Below are positions 37,044 through 46,140 of a stretch of 64,000 nucleotides of DNA, piece after piece (position 1 is the first letter of the stretch; each line of letters opens with the position of its first letter). The position numbers and the translations under genes are program-made. Location: contig CAMWCA010000002.1 in NCBI GenBank assembly GCA_947172705.1, positions 1 through 64,000 on the forward strand, in the 5' to 3' direction. Source of the DNA: an uncultured Lachnospiraceae bacterium. GTDB taxonomy: Bacteria; Bacillota; Clostridia; Lachnospirales; Lachnospiraceae. The notes below the pieces were generated by a model that searched no databases, was not told the origin of the DNA, and worked only from the letters and a program-made list of their open reading frames with translations.

Positions 37044-37205
37044 ATGGAAAAATTAATTTTATTTTTGAATTCCTTTTTATCTTATTTTTTGCTTATGGCA
37101 GTGATTGTGGTTTTGGCAGGAGTTGCCATTTTTATTGGTATTAAAATGCGCAAGCGTAAGAATCAACAGGCGGAAAACGAAAGCGCCGCCGCAGATGTAT
37201 CATAG
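37044..37205 (+). CDS. Small single-helix membrane protein (53 residues)
   Basis: ATG 37044 has GGTGG 4 bases upstream. The protein starts MEKLILFLNSFLSYFLLMAV, continues with a hydrophobic helix ending in FIGIKMRKRKNQQ, and has a short polar tail AENESAAADVS. One membrane helix with positive residues on the inside fits a cytoplasmic tail. It is 40 bases after the MutS-like gene and ends before two hairpins, so it is probably the last gene of that unit. Small proteins of this form are widespread in Lachnospiraceae, with no known function. Confidence 0.7.
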   Translation: MEKLILFLNSFLSYFLLMAVIVVLAGVAIFIGIKMRKRKNQQAENESAAADVS

Positions 37206-37254
37206 ATGCCGAAAGGCAGTTTTCCTATTTTATGAAATTTTATAGGGAAAAGGA

Positions 37255-37279
37255 GCGCAAAGCCTGCTTTGCGCTTTTT
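37255..37279 (+). terminator. Terminator after the small membrane protein gene
   Basis: GCGCAAAGC (37255-37263) pairs with GCTTTGCGC (37266-37274), followed by five T. A weaker hairpin (TTTTCCTAT with ATAGGGAAAA, about 37220-37252) precedes it. Confidence 0.85.
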
Positions 37280-37316
37280 ATATCACTAAAATTACAAAAG
37301 AGGCAGGAGGAAGCTT

Positions 37317-38030
37317 ATGGGAAAATATGAGATTTTACTGTGGGATGTGGATCAGACACTGCTTGACTTTGAAAAATCTCAGGAATATGCTTTGTTTGAA
37401 TGCTTTAAACAATATGGCAGAAGGGCGGATCAGAAAATTTTATCCCTTTATGGGGAGATTAACACTTCTTTCTGGAAACGCTATGAGCTGGGGGAAGTGA
37501 CGAAAGCAGAGCTGCTCACCGGAAGATTTGCCGCGCTTTTTTCCCGGCTTGGAATAGAAGACCTTTCTCCAAAGGATTTTCAACAGACGTATCAGAAAGA
37601 GCTGGGATCCGTTTTTTATTTCAGGGATAATGCGGATCAACTGTGCAGCAAGCTAAAGGGAGTTGTGCGGCAATATGCGGTGACCAATGGGGTTTCATCC
37701 ACTCAGCGGAATAAGCTGCATCTGTCAGGTCTGGATCAGATTTTGGATGATATATTTATTTCCGAAGAAATAGGGGCGCCCAAACCACAGCTGCAATATT
37801 TTGAGGCTTGCTTTCAGAAAATTCCTGACTTCCGAAAGGATAAGGCTCTGATCATAGGAGATTCCCTTTCCAGCGATATGCAGGGAGGAAATGCTGCTGG
37901 GATTGCATGCTGCTGGTACAATCCGGAAGGAAAGGAAAATCATACAGAGCTTAAAATTGATTATGAAATCCGAAATCTTTGGGAAGTGGAGGAACTGCTT
38001 TCATGGCAAAAAGCGCCAACCAGAAATTGA
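37317..38030 (+). CDS. yjjG: YjjG-family HAD nucleotidase (non-canonical pyrimidine nucleotide phosphatase)
   Basis: A 237-residue HAD hydrolase. Motif I LLWDVDQTLLDF (nucleophile Asp), motif II VTNGVSSTQ, motif III Lys in IGAPKPQLQYF, and motif IV IIGDSLSSDMQGG are intact. The cap domain and overall pattern match YjjG, which dephosphorylates dUMP, dTMP and damaged pyrimidine nucleotides and so cleans nucleotide pools. Its end overlaps the next gene by 28 bases. Confidence 0.88.
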   Translation: MGKYEILLWDVDQTLLDFEKSQEYALFECFKQYGRRADQKILSLYGEINTSFWKRYELGEVTKAELLTGRFAALFSRLGIEDLSPKDFQQTYQKELGSVFYFRDNADQLCSKLKGVVRQYAVTNGVSSTQRNKLHLSGLDQILDDIFISEEIGAPKPQLQYFEACFQKIPDFRKDKALIIGDSLSSDMQGGNAAGIACCWYNPEGKENHTELKIDYEIRNLWEVEELLSWQKAPTRN

Positions 38031-39019
38031 AGCTGTTATACATATTAAAAATTTTGGCGGAAAAGACGGATGAATCACATTGTCTTTCGGCGCAGGAGAT
38101 CATTGCACAGCTGGCATCTTACGGCATCAGTGCCGAGCGCAAAAGCATTTACGATGATATTGAATGTCTGAACTTATATGGGTATGACATTATCAATGTG
38201 AAGACAAGAAAGGGAGGCGGCTACTATCTGGCAAGCAGGGAATTTGAATTGCCGGAGTTGAAGCTTCTGGTAGACGCAGTACAGGCATCCCGTTTTATTA
38301 CACAGAAAAAATCCCGGGAACTGATCTCCAAGATCGAGAAACTGGCGGGACCCTACGAGGGAAAACAACTGCAAAGGCAGGTGTTTGTTGCCGGCAGAGT
38401 GAAAACGGAAAATGAAAGCATTTATTATAATGTAGACCGTATTCACAAAGCGATACAGGATAATGCACCTGTCACCTTTATCTATCTTGCGTGGGACATT
38501 CAGAAAAAGCTTACGCCAAGGCGTGAGGGGAAAATATACCGGATCAGCCCCTGGGCGCTGACCTGGCAGGACGAAAACTATTATCTGATTGCCTTTGATG
38601 ATGAGGAGGAGCGCATCAAGCATTTCAGGGTAGATAAGATGAGCCGGATTACGGAACTTTCCGGAGAGACCCGAAAGGGTATGGAGGCATTTCGGGAGTT
38701 TGATATTGCCGAGTATACCAACAGAACCTTTGGCATGTTCGGCGGCGAAACGGAGCTGGTTACGCTGCAATTGCCGGAGCATATGATCGGCATTATTTTT
38801 GATCGGTTTGGAAAGGACATTGATATACGGAAATTACAGGAAGGAACTGTCAGCGTAAGGGTAAAAGCGGCGGTGAGTGGTCAGTTTTACGGGTGGCTGA
38901 CAGGGCTTGGAACGGATGTGCTGGTTACAGGTCCGGAGCATGTAAAAAACGAATATGTTGCCTTTTTAAATAAAATTATGGAAAATTATGGAGCTCCTGA
39001 CACAGGAACTCCAGAATAA
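38003..39019 (+). CDS. WYL-domain transcriptional regulator (YafY-type)
   Basis: A 338-residue regulator started at ATG 38003, with GGAGG about 10 bases upstream inside the previous gene. An N-terminal winged helix-turn-helix (about 5-70; SAQEIIAQLASYGISAERKSIYDDIECLNLYGY) is followed by a WYL domain (about 140-220; the WYL-like core is ISPWALTWQDENYYLIAFD) and a C-terminal extension. WYL regulators bind nucleic-acid or nucleotide ligands and often control defence or DNA-repair genes. Here the partner is a nucleotidase, which fits a nucleotide-pool theme, by inference. Confidence 0.9.
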   Translation: MAKSANQKLKLLYILKILAEKTDESHCLSAQEIIAQLASYGISAERKSIYDDIECLNLYGYDIINVKTRKGGGYYLASREFELPELKLLVDAVQASRFITQKKSRELISKIEKLAGPYEGKQLQRQVFVAGRVKTENESIYYNVDRIHKAIQDNAPVTFIYLAWDIQKKLTPRREGKIYRISPWALTWQDENYYLIAFDDEEERIKHFRVDKMSRITELSGETRKGMEAFREFDIAEYTNRTFGMFGGETELVTLQLPEHMIGIIFDRFGKDIDIRKLQEGTVSVRVKAAVSGQFYGWLTGLGTDVLVTGPEHVKNEYVAFLNKIMENYGAPDTGTPE

Positions 39020-39075
39020 GCGTAAAGCGCTTCGGGATGGAAGAAGGCTGAATACGCTTTGAGACGGAGGTAAAA

Positions 39076-40251
39076 ATGAAATTACAGGCATCAGAGAGAA
39101 TGAAGGAGTTTGAAGAAGGTATTTTCCAACTGTTAAATGAGAAAAAGGAAGAGGTAGAAAGAACGGGTAGAAGGGTGTACAACTTGTCTGTAGGCACACC
39201 TGATTTTCCCACCGAACCTCATATTATGGAAGCCGTGGTGGAGGCGGCAAAGAATCCGGCAAATTACAAATATGCTTTGAAAATGCTTCCGGAGCTTTCA
39301 GAGGCAGTGATCCGGCGGTTTTGGGAGCGCTATCATGTGAAGCTTACCGAAAAGGAGATTACCGATGTGTATGGTTCCCAGGAGGGGATCTCCCATATTG
39401 GTCTTACCCTTTGTGATCCGGGGGATGTGGTGTTGGTGCCAGATCCGGGGTATCCGATTTTTTCCATTGGTCCTTCCCTTGCCATGGCGGATGTGAGGAC
39501 TTATGAACTCAGCGCTGAAAAGGATTATCTGCCGGATCTGGATGCCATTGATGATGAAACTGCTTTGAAAACGAAATTTATGATCGTATCTTATCCCTTA
39601 AATCCGGTCTGCAAAATCGCGCCGGACAGCTTTTATGAGCGGCTGATTCCCTGGGCAAAGGAAAGAAATATTATTATCATTCATGACAATGCCTATTCGG
39701 ACATTATTTATGATGGCCATGTGGGGAAATCTATTTTACAGTTTGAAGGGGCAAAGGAAAATTGCATAGAATTTTATTCCCTGTCAAAGAGCTATAATTA
39801 TACAGGGGCAAGGGTGGGATTCCTGGTGGGAAACGAATACTTGGTACAGAATTTTAAAAAGCTTCGATCTCAGATCGATTACGGAACCTTTCTTCCGGTT
39901 CAGTATGGCGCGATCGCGGCGCTGAAGGGCTCTGACAATGGAATTAAGGAAAGATGTGCGGAATATCAGAGAAGGAGAGATGCCCTCTGCGGAGGCTTAC
40001 GCGCCATTGGATGGAATGTCCCGGACAGTGAGGGAACCATGTTTGCATGGGGAAAAATTCCCGATGGATATTCAGACGATGTTACTTTTGTAATGGAGCT
40101 TCTTGAAAGATCCGGTGTTCTCTGCACGCCTGGAAGCAGTTTTGGAAAATTAGGAAAAGGGCATGTGCGGTTTGCGCTGACCATGCCTGTGGAAGAAATC
40201 AAATGTGCAGTGGCGGCTGTGGAGGCTTCCGGGATGATAAGTAAATCATAA
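39076..40251 (+). CDS. PLP-dependent class I/II aminotransferase
   Basis: A 391-residue fold-type I aminotransferase. The internal aldimine lysine is in FYSLSKSYNYTGARVGFLVG (about residue 238). PDPGYPIFSIGP, YPLNPVCKIAP (the Asn of the substrate loop) and IIIIHDNAYSDIIYDG are typical of the LL-diaminopimelate/aspartate-type subgroup. The usual 'YPxNPTG' reads YPLNPVC, a mild departure. GGAGG precedes ATG 39076. The substrate cannot be fixed from sequence, and neighbours give no pathway. Confidence 0.85.
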   Translation: MKLQASERMKEFEEGIFQLLNEKKEEVERTGRRVYNLSVGTPDFPTEPHIMEAVVEAAKNPANYKYALKMLPELSEAVIRRFWERYHVKLTEKEITDVYGSQEGISHIGLTLCDPGDVVLVPDPGYPIFSIGPSLAMADVRTYELSAEKDYLPDLDAIDDETALKTKFMIVSYPLNPVCKIAPDSFYERLIPWAKERNIIIIHDNAYSDIIYDGHVGKSILQFEGAKENCIEFYSLSKSYNYTGARVGFLVGNEYLVQNFKKLRSQIDYGTFLPVQYGAIAALKGSDNGIKERCAEYQRRRDALCGGLRAIGWNVPDSEGTMFAWGKIPDGYSDDVTFVMELLERSGVLCTPGSSFGKLGKGHVRFALTMPVEEIKCAVAAVEASGMISKS

Positions 40252-40284
40252 TCTGGCGGCGTCCGTTTAATTCGTATTTTCAAG

Positions 40285-40367
40285 TTGACATCCGGATATG
40301 CTTTCATTATACTAGATAATAGTACAATATCTTGGGCGGTATGGAGCAAATATACTATATTTTGTGT
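40285..40367 (+). promoter_or_regulatory. nrdD promoter with tandem NrdR-box-like sites
   Basis: TTGACA (40285-40290), 17 bases, TATACT (40308-40313). Just downstream lie two sites resembling the 16-bp NrdR consensus ACACAATATATTGTGT: 40322-40337 (11 of 16) and 40352-40367 (14 of 16 if the W position is allowed). They start 30 bases apart, close to three helical turns, as usual for NrdR pairs. Repression by the dATP/ATP-sensing NrdR is the expected role. Confidence 0.6.
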
Positions 40368-40406
40368 TTTGGGGATGCAGCGCAGGGGGAAAACGGAGGG
40401 AAAGTA

Positions 40407-42584
40407 ATGAGTGAAAATCAGGAAAGCACCACAGAATACGGCGATTTATTTCAGCCGATGAAGGTGGTTAAGGTCATCAAAAAGGATGGCAGTCTGGAAG
40501 CTTTCAATGTGCAGAAGGTAATTGATGCTGTGGGGAAAAGCGCTTACAGAGCGCTTACGAAATTTACTGATGAGGAAAAGCAGCATATATGTCAGTATGT
40601 AGTTGATAAGGTAAATGAACTGGAGGAGGATCAGATTCCAATTCCTATTATGCATAATATTGTGGAGAGCGCCCTTGAGGACGTGAAGCCCATTGTGGCA
40701 AAAAGCTATCGGGATTACCGCAATTATAAGCAGGATTTTGTGCGCATGATGGATGATGTTTACAAGAAAAGCCAGTCTATCATGTATGTGGGGGATAAGG
40801 AAAATGCCAATACGGACAGTGCCCTTGTCTCCACCAAGAGAAGTCTGATCTTTAATCAGTTTAACAAGGAATTGTATCAGAAATTTTTTATGACCACAGA
40901 AGAAATTCAGGCGTGCAGGGACGGATATATTTATGTGCATGATATGTCTGCAAGGCGGGATACTATGAACTGTTGTCTTTTTGATGTTTCCAGCGTATTG
41001 ACCGGCGGCTTTGAGATGGGGAATATCTGGTATAACGAGCCGAAAACGTTGGATGTTGCCTTTGATGTGATCGGCGATATCGTGTTGAGTGCGGCGAGCC
41101 AGCAGTACGGCGGTTTTACGGTGCCTGAAGTGGACAAGATCCTGGAGCCTTATGCGGAAAAAACCTATCAAAGGGGATTGAAACGATATTTAAATCTTGG
41201 TATTGACCGGGAAACTGCTGAAGCGGAGGCATATGCCGATGTGAAGCGGGAGTTTGAGCAGGGGTTTCAGGGCTGGGAATATAAATTCAATACCGTTGCC
41301 TCCAGCCGTGGAGACTATCCCTTTATTACCGTGACGACAGGAATTGGAACCGGTCGGTTTGCCCAGCTTGCAAGTATTTCTCTTTTAAATGTAAGAAGAA
41401 GAGGACAGGGGAAAAAGGACTGCAAAAAGCCGGTGCTCTTCCCCAAGATCGTATTTTTATATGATGAGAACCTTCATGGACCCGGGAAAGAACTGGAAGC
41501 TGTGTTTGAAGCAGGGGTAAAATGTTCGGCAAAGACCATGTACCCTGACTGGCTTTCCCTGACGGGCAAAGGTTATATTGCAAGTATGTATAAACAGTAT
41601 GGCAAGGTGATCTCCCCTATGGGCTGCCGTGCATTTCTCTCACCCTGGTATGAAAGAGGCGGTATGCATCCGGCGGACGATCAGGATTCGCCGATATTTG
41701 TGGGACGCTTTAATATCGGAGCGGTGTCCCTTCATCTGCCCATGATTCTTGCAAAAGCAAGGCAGGAGAGCAGAGATTTTTACGAGGTACTGGATTATTA
41801 CTTAAATTTGATCCGCCAATTACACATCAGAACCTATGCTTATTTGGGTGAAATGCGTGCCTCTACCAATCCCCTTGCTTACTGTGAAGGCGGATTCCTG
41901 GGCGGTCATTTGAAGCTTTCGGATAAAATCAAGCCCATCTTGAAAAGCGCTACGGCCAGCTTTGGAATTACGGCGTTTAATGAGCTGCAGGAGTTGTATA
42001 ACGGAAAGTCCCTGGTGGAGGACGGCGCTTTCGCACTGGAGGTATTGGAGCATATCAATCAGAAGGTCAATGAGTTTAAGGAAGAAGACGGAAATCTTTA
42101 TGCCATTTACGGGACGCCGGCAGAAAGCCTTTGCGGTCTTCAGGTGAAACAGTTCCGCGCCAAATATGGAATCGTGGAAGGGGTTTCGGACAGAGAATAT
42201 GTGTCTAACAGCTTCCATTGCCATGTTTCCGAGGATATTACGCCTATTGAAAAGCAGGATCTGGAATACCGCTTCTGGGAGCTTTCCAACGGCGGCAAAA
42301 TACAGTATGTGAAATATCCCATTGATTACAATGTGGAGGCAATTAAAACCTTAATACGCAGAGCCATGGATATGGGCTTTTACGAAGGGGTAAATTTGTC
42401 TCTTGCCTACTGTGACGACTGTGGACATCAGGAATTGGAAATGGATGTATGTCCCGTATGCGGAAGCAAAAATCTGACCAAGATCGAGCGTATGAACGGA
42501 TATCTTTCCTATTCAAGAGTGCATGGGGATACCCGTTTGAATGAGGCGAAAATGGCAGAAATTGCAGAAAGGAAGAGCATGTGA
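40407..42584 (+). CDS. nrdD: Anaerobic ribonucleoside-triphosphate reductase, class III
   Basis: A 725-residue glycyl-radical enzyme making dNTPs without oxygen. Start at ATG 40407 (GGAGGG 6 bases upstream). Upstream in-frame ATGs fall inside the operator region. The N-terminal ATP-cone (VVKVIKKDGSLEAFNVQKVIDAV) senses ATP/dATP. The barrel follows. Near the C-terminus a four-Cys zinc site (YCDDCGHQELEMDVCPVCGSKN) is followed by the radical glycine in ERMNGYLSYSRVHGD. Activation needs NrdG, encoded next. Requires strict anaerobiosis. Confidence 0.97.
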   Translation: MSENQESTTEYGDLFQPMKVVKVIKKDGSLEAFNVQKVIDAVGKSAYRALTKFTDEEKQHICQYVVDKVNELEEDQIPIPIMHNIVESALEDVKPIVAKSYRDYRNYKQDFVRMMDDVYKKSQSIMYVGDKENANTDSALVSTKRSLIFNQFNKELYQKFFMTTEEIQACRDGYIYVHDMSARRDTMNCCLFDVSSVLTGGFEMGNIWYNEPKTLDVAFDVIGDIVLSAASQQYGGFTVPEVDKILEPYAEKTYQRGLKRYLNLGIDRETAEAEAYADVKREFEQGFQGWEYKFNTVASSRGDYPFITVTTGIGTGRFAQLASISLLNVRRRGQGKKDCKKPVLFPKIVFLYDENLHGPGKELEAVFEAGVKCSAKTMYPDWLSLTGKGYIASMYKQYGKVISPMGCRAFLSPWYERGGMHPADDQDSPIFVGRFNIGAVSLHLPMILAKARQESRDFYEVLDYYLNLIRQLHIRTYAYLGEMRASTNPLAYCEGGFLGGHLKLSDKIKPILKSATASFGITAFNELQELYNGKSLVEDGAFALEVLEHINQKVNEFKEEDGNLYAIYGTPAESLCGLQVKQFRAKYGIVEGVSDREYVSNSFHCHVSEDITPIEKQDLEYRFWELSNGGKIQYVKYPIDYNVEAIKTLIRRAMDMGFYEGVNLSLAYCDDCGHQELEMDVCPVCGSKNLTKIERMNGYLSYSRVHGDTRLNEAKMAEIAERKSM

Positions 42585-42588
42585 GTAA

Positions 42589-43098
42589 ATGAGATATCAC
42601 AATATTACAAAGGACGATATGTTAAACGGTGACGGGCTGCGTGTTGTTTTGTGGGTTGCCGGCTGTTCTCATTGCTGCAAGGAATGCCATAATCCCATTA
42701 CATGGGACCCGGCAGGAGGGCTTTTATTTGACGATAAGGCAAAAAAGGAAATATTTGAACAGTTGGAGAAGCCCTATATTTCCGGCATCACCTTTTCGGG
42801 AGGCGATCCCCTGCATGCGGCGAACCGGCTGGATGTGAGAAATTTTATGGCGGAGATCAAAGAGAAATATCCTGGAAAAACCATATGGCTTTATACAGGC
42901 GACAGCTGGGAAAATATTTTGCACTATTCCATTATGCAGTATATAGATGTACTGGTTGACGGTGAATTTCAGATCGATAAAAAGGACAATAAACTTTTGT
43001 GGAAGGGAAGCAGCAATCAGCGGGTGATCGATGTACCCCAATCCCTTGCCCAGACAGATCCGGTAACGCCGGTTCTGCACTGTGGAGATTATGCCTGA
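42589..43098 (+). CDS. nrdG: Anaerobic ribonucleotide reductase activating protein (radical SAM)
   Basis: A 169-residue activase that installs the glycyl radical on NrdD. The cluster motif is [12 protein letters not shown] (CxxxCxxC) near residue 27. SGGDPLH is the SAM-binding GGE-like motif, and LYTGDSWE follows. It starts 4 bases after nrdD, so the pair is co-translated. The Shine-Dalgarno sequence is weak (GTGAG), compatible with coupling. Confidence 0.96.
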   Translation: MRYHNITKDDMLNGDGLRVVLWVAGCSHCCKECHNPITWDPAGGLLFDDKAKKEIFEQLEKPYISGITFSGGDPLHAANRLDVRNFMAEIKEKYPGKTIWLYTGDSWENILHYSIMQYIDVLVDGEFQIDKKDNKLLWKGSSNQRVIDVPQSLAQTDPVTPVLHCGDYA

Positions 43099-43127
43099 AG
43101 CTTGTGGACAGAAAGGATTTTCTGATT

Positions 43128-43562
43128 ATGGAAACCATTAAAATTAAGTATTTTACTGATAAAATAGAAAAGCTTGCCTATATTGATGGGAAGTCGGATT
43201 GGATCGACCTGCGCGCCGCAGAGGATGTGGACCTGAAAAAAGGGGAGTTTCGGCTGATTCCCCTGGGAGTGGCAATGGAACTTCCCAAAGGTTATGAAGC
43301 CCATATTGTTCCAAGAAGTTCTACTTTTAAGAACTTTGGCATTATCCAGACAAATCATCAGGGAGTTGTGGACTGCTCCTACTGTGGAGACAACGACCAG
43401 TGGTTTATGCCGGTATATGCAGTGAGAGACACCCATATTTCCTGTAACGACAGGATCTGTCAGTTTAGAATTATGGAAAATCAGCCTCAGATCGTATTTC
43501 AGGAAACCGATGTTTTAGGTCAAAGAGACAGAGGCGGATTTGGAAGTACGGGAAAGCAGTAG
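43128..43562 (+). CDS. dut: dUTP diphosphatase (trimeric dUTPase)
   Basis: A 144-residue enzyme turning dUTP into dUMP, keeping uracil out of DNA. The five family motifs are seen: [55 protein letters not shown] (glycine-rich C-terminus). I start at ATG 43128 (AAAGGA 10 bases upstream). The ATG 42999 frame overlaps nrdG. Its place after nrdDG makes one dNTP-supply unit. Confidence 0.95.
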   Translation: METIKIKYFTDKIEKLAYIDGKSDWIDLRAAEDVDLKKGEFRLIPLGVAMELPKGYEAHIVPRSSTFKNFGIIQTNHQGVVDCSYCGDNDQWFMPVYAVRDTHISCNDRICQFRIMENQPQIVFQETDVLGQRDRGGFGSTGKQ

Positions 43563-43577
43563 AAATCCATTTGAATT

Positions 43578-43607
43578 GTATAAAATAACTCCTTTTGCCA
43601 CATAATG
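43578..43607 (+). promoter_or_regulatory. Candidate sigma-G promoter of the germination gene
   Basis: GTATA (43578-43582), 18 bases, CATAATG (43601-43607). This fits the forespore sigma-G pattern GHATR-N17-18-CATWHTA except for the last base. Germination genes are usual sigma-G targets. Confidence 0.5.
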
Positions 43608-43643
43608 CTAAGAGAATGCATTGGTGTGCGGAAGGAGTTTTTT

Positions 43644-45062
43644 ATGGATAACAAAAAGATGAGTGCCTCACTTTCAGAAAATATGAAATATTTGAATCAG
43701 TATCTTGCTGTGGATACAAGCTTTGATATTGTCTACCGGGTGATCCAGATCGGCGGCAGGCAGGCATGTATGTATTTTATTGACGGATTTTGTAAGGATG
43801 AACTGATGCAGAAAATGCTGCAGTATTTTCTGGATATAAAAGAAGATGAAATGCCGGCGGATGCCCATGAAATGTCCAAGACCAGCCTGCCCTATGTGGA
43901 GGTGGATCTGCAGGATGATTGGGAAAAAATTTCTTACTTTATTATGTCCGGTGTTTTTGCGCTGTTCATTGACGGATACGACAGGTGTCTTTTAATTGAT
44001 TCCAGAACCTATCCGGCAAGGAGCGTGTCGGAGCCGGAGAAGGACAAGGTGCTTCGGGGCTCCAAGGATGGATTTGTAGAGACCATCGTATTCAACACGG
44101 CGTTGATCCGCCGGAGAATCCGCAGCCCCCAGCTCCGCATGGAGATGCTTCATGCGGGAAACAGCTCTCAGACAGATATTGTCCTCTGCTATATGAATGA
44201 CCGGGTGGATCATGCCTTTTTGGATAAGATCAAAGAGCGTATCGGGCAAATACAGGTGGATGCCCTTACCATGAATCAGGAAAGCCTTGCCGAATGCCTG
44301 TACAAAAAGAAATGGTACAATCCTTTCCCTAAATTCAAGTTTACGGAAAGACCGGATACGGCGGCGGCGCAGGTGCTGGAAGGAGATATTATTATTTTGG
44401 TGGACAATTCTCCTTCGGCAATGATTACGCCAACCTCCATTTTTGATATCGTGGAGGAGGCGGATGATTATTATTTTCCGCCGATTACGGGAACCTACCT
44501 GCGGCTATCCAGATTTTTGATCGCCATTTTAACTTATTTTATGACGCCCACCTTTTTGCTTCTGATGCAGAGACCGGAGTGGATTCCTTCCGGATTTGAA
44601 TTTATCATGGTAAAAGAACCGACCAATATCCCATTGATCTGGCAATTTTTACTTTTGGAGCTTGCCATTGACGGGCTTAGGCTTGCAGCAGTGAATACCC
44701 CCAATATGCTGAGCACGCCTTTAAGCGTCATGGCGGCGCTGGTGCTGGGAGAATTTTCCGTAAACAGCGGCTGGTTCAACGCGGAGGTGATGCTGTATAT
44801 GGCGTTTGTGGCAATTGCAAATTATACCCAGGCGAGCTATGAACTGAGCTATGCGATTAAGTTTATGCGTATTATCAATTTGATTCTCACGGCGATCTTC
44901 GGCATATGGGGCTATATCGGGGCGGTGGTGCTGCTTGTCCTTGCTATCGTGACAAACAGAACCGTATCGGGAAAAAGCTATATTTATCCATTGCTTCCAT
45001 TCAATTTAAAGCAGCTTTCCAAGAGGCTGTTCCGGTACAGGCTGCCCGGTTCCCGGGAGTAA
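43644..45062 (+). CDS. GerA-family spore germination protein (SpoVAF-like)
   Basis: A 472-residue protein started at ATG 43644 (GAAGGAG 6 bases upstream). The N-terminal soluble domain (about 1-270) contains RGSKDGFVETIVFNTALIRRRIRS, the GerA signature. The membrane part (about 275-440) has about five helices, beginning PPITGTYLRLSRFLIAILTYF. GerA A-subunits form the germinant receptor channel. SpoVAF is a related protein in the SpoVA channel operon. No B or C subunit and no spoVA genes are beside it, so I call it SpoVAF-like. Found in the spore inner membrane. Confidence 0.88.
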   Translation: MDNKKMSASLSENMKYLNQYLAVDTSFDIVYRVIQIGGRQACMYFIDGFCKDELMQKMLQYFLDIKEDEMPADAHEMSKTSLPYVEVDLQDDWEKISYFIMSGVFALFIDGYDRCLLIDSRTYPARSVSEPEKDKVLRGSKDGFVETIVFNTALIRRRIRSPQLRMEMLHAGNSSQTDIVLCYMNDRVDHAFLDKIKERIGQIQVDALTMNQESLAECLYKKKWYNPFPKFKFTERPDTAAAQVLEGDIIILVDNSPSAMITPTSIFDIVEEADDYYFPPITGTYLRLSRFLIAILTYFMTPTFLLLMQRPEWIPSGFEFIMVKEPTNIPLIWQFLLLELAIDGLRLAAVNTPNMLSTPLSVMAALVLGEFSVNSGWFNAEVMLYMAFVAIANYTQASYELSYAIKFMRIINLILTAIFGIWGYIGAVVLLVLAIVTNRTVSGKSYIYPLLPFNLKQLSKRLFRYRLPGSRE

Positions 45063-45093
45063 TGATTCAAAATAAAATATTTTTTTAAATGCA

Positions 45094-45129
45094 CAGGCGC
45101 TGGAAATACAGGTTTCAGGCGCCTGTTTT
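45094..45129 (+). terminator. Terminator after the germination gene
   Basis: CAGGCGC (45094-45100) pairs with GCGCCTG (45119-45125), then TTTT. Confidence 0.75.
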
Positions 45130-45137
45130 AAATTAAT

Positions 45138-45166
45138 TTGTAAAATGGAGGTAAAAATGTTAAAAT
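45138..45166 (+). promoter_or_regulatory. degV promoter
   Basis: TTGTAA (45138-45143), 17 bases, TAAAAT (45161-45166), followed by degV at 45205. A GGAGG-preceded 7-codon frame inside it (45157-45180) is probably chance. Confidence 0.5.
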
Positions 45167-45204
45167 ACAGAAGTTACTGAATGTGTAAATAAGGGAGGAT
45201 AAAA

Positions 45205-46080
45205 ATGGAAGGGTTTAAGATCATTACAAATACGACAGCGGATTTGCCTGTGGATTATATACAGGAAAATCAGCTGGGACTTGTTTATTTCAATTATATT
45301 ATGGATGGAATTTCCTACGGAAAAGAGAAAGAGCTTGATTGGAAAGAATTTTACCGATTGATGAGGGAAGAGGGGAAGATGCCCACCACTTCACAGGTGA
45401 ATCCTGAGGAATACAAGGAATATTTCAGAGAATATTTGAAGGAAAACAGAAAGCTTCTTTATATATCCTTTTCTTCGGGGTTAAGCGGTTCCTGCGGCAA
45501 TGCGATGCTTGCCGCGGAAGAATTGATGGAAGAGGAGACGGACTGCCGTATTATTGTGGTGGATTCCAAGTGTGCCTCCATGGGAGAGGGATTGTTTGTG
45601 TATAAAGCGGTTCAAATGCAAAAACAGGGGAGAACTCTGGAGGAGACTGCCAATTATCTGGCTGCACTGGTACCTCATCTCACCCATGTGTTTACAGTAG
45701 ACGATTTAAATCATTTGTACCGCGGGGGACGGGTCAGCAAGGCAACTGCAATTGTAGGAACCATCGCAGGCATTAAGCCTATTTTGCATGTGGACGACGA
45801 GGGGCATTTAATTCCTTTAAGCAAAGTGCGGGGGCGTAAAAAATCTTTAAATGCCCTGGTGGATTACATGGAAGAAAAAATAGAAGGGGGATACCTTGAA
45901 AGAAACGATATTGTTTTTATCAGTCATGGGGATGCCCTGGAGGATGCTGAGTACGTAAAGAATGAAATTGAAAAGCGCTTTGGCATTACGGAGTTTAAGA
46001 TCAACCACATTGGACCTACCATAGGCGCCCATTCCGGACCGGGTACGATCGCCCTGTTCTTTGAGGGAAATTCAAGATAA
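45205..46080 (+). CDS. DegV/FakB-family fatty-acid-binding protein
   Basis: A 291-residue two-domain protein that holds a fatty acid, in FakB proteins for phosphorylation by the kinase FakA. ITNTTADLP at the start, the TTSQVNPEEYKEYF segment, FSSGLSGSCGNAM (Ser of the carboxylate site) and HVFTVDDLNHLYRGGRVSKATAIVGTIAGIKPIL are typical. GPTIGAHSGPGTIALFF ends the protein. Good length and GGGAGG before ATG 45205. No fakA is nearby, so its role is assigned by family. Confidence 0.92.
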   Translation: MEGFKIITNTTADLPVDYIQENQLGLVYFNYIMDGISYGKEKELDWKEFYRLMREEGKMPTTSQVNPEEYKEYFREYLKENRKLLYISFSSGLSGSCGNAMLAAEELMEEETDCRIIVVDSKCASMGEGLFVYKAVQMQKQGRTLEETANYLAALVPHLTHVFTVDDLNHLYRGGRVSKATAIVGTIAGIKPILHVDDEGHLIPLSKVRGRKKSLNALVDYMEEKIEGGYLERNDIVFISHGDALEDAEYVKNEIEKRFGITEFKINHIGPTIGAHSGPGTIALFFEGNSR

Positions 46081-46107
46081 TACAGTATGTTTGGAAATAT
46101 AAAAAAC

Positions 46108-46137
46108 AGGAGACAAGCGCTGATGCCTGTCTCCTTT
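46108..46137. terminator. Bidirectional terminator between degV and the CZB chemoreceptor
   Basis: AGGAGACA near 46108-46115 pairs with TGTCTCCT near 46128-46135. The two genes converge on it. Confidence 0.8.
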
Positions 46138-46140
46138 CCA

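Noticed and set aside
45157..45180. Seven-codon frame with GGAGG before it, upstream of degV (possible leader peptide)
   Set aside because: It lies inside a good TTGTAA-N17-TAAAAT promoter, so it would not be transcribed from that start.
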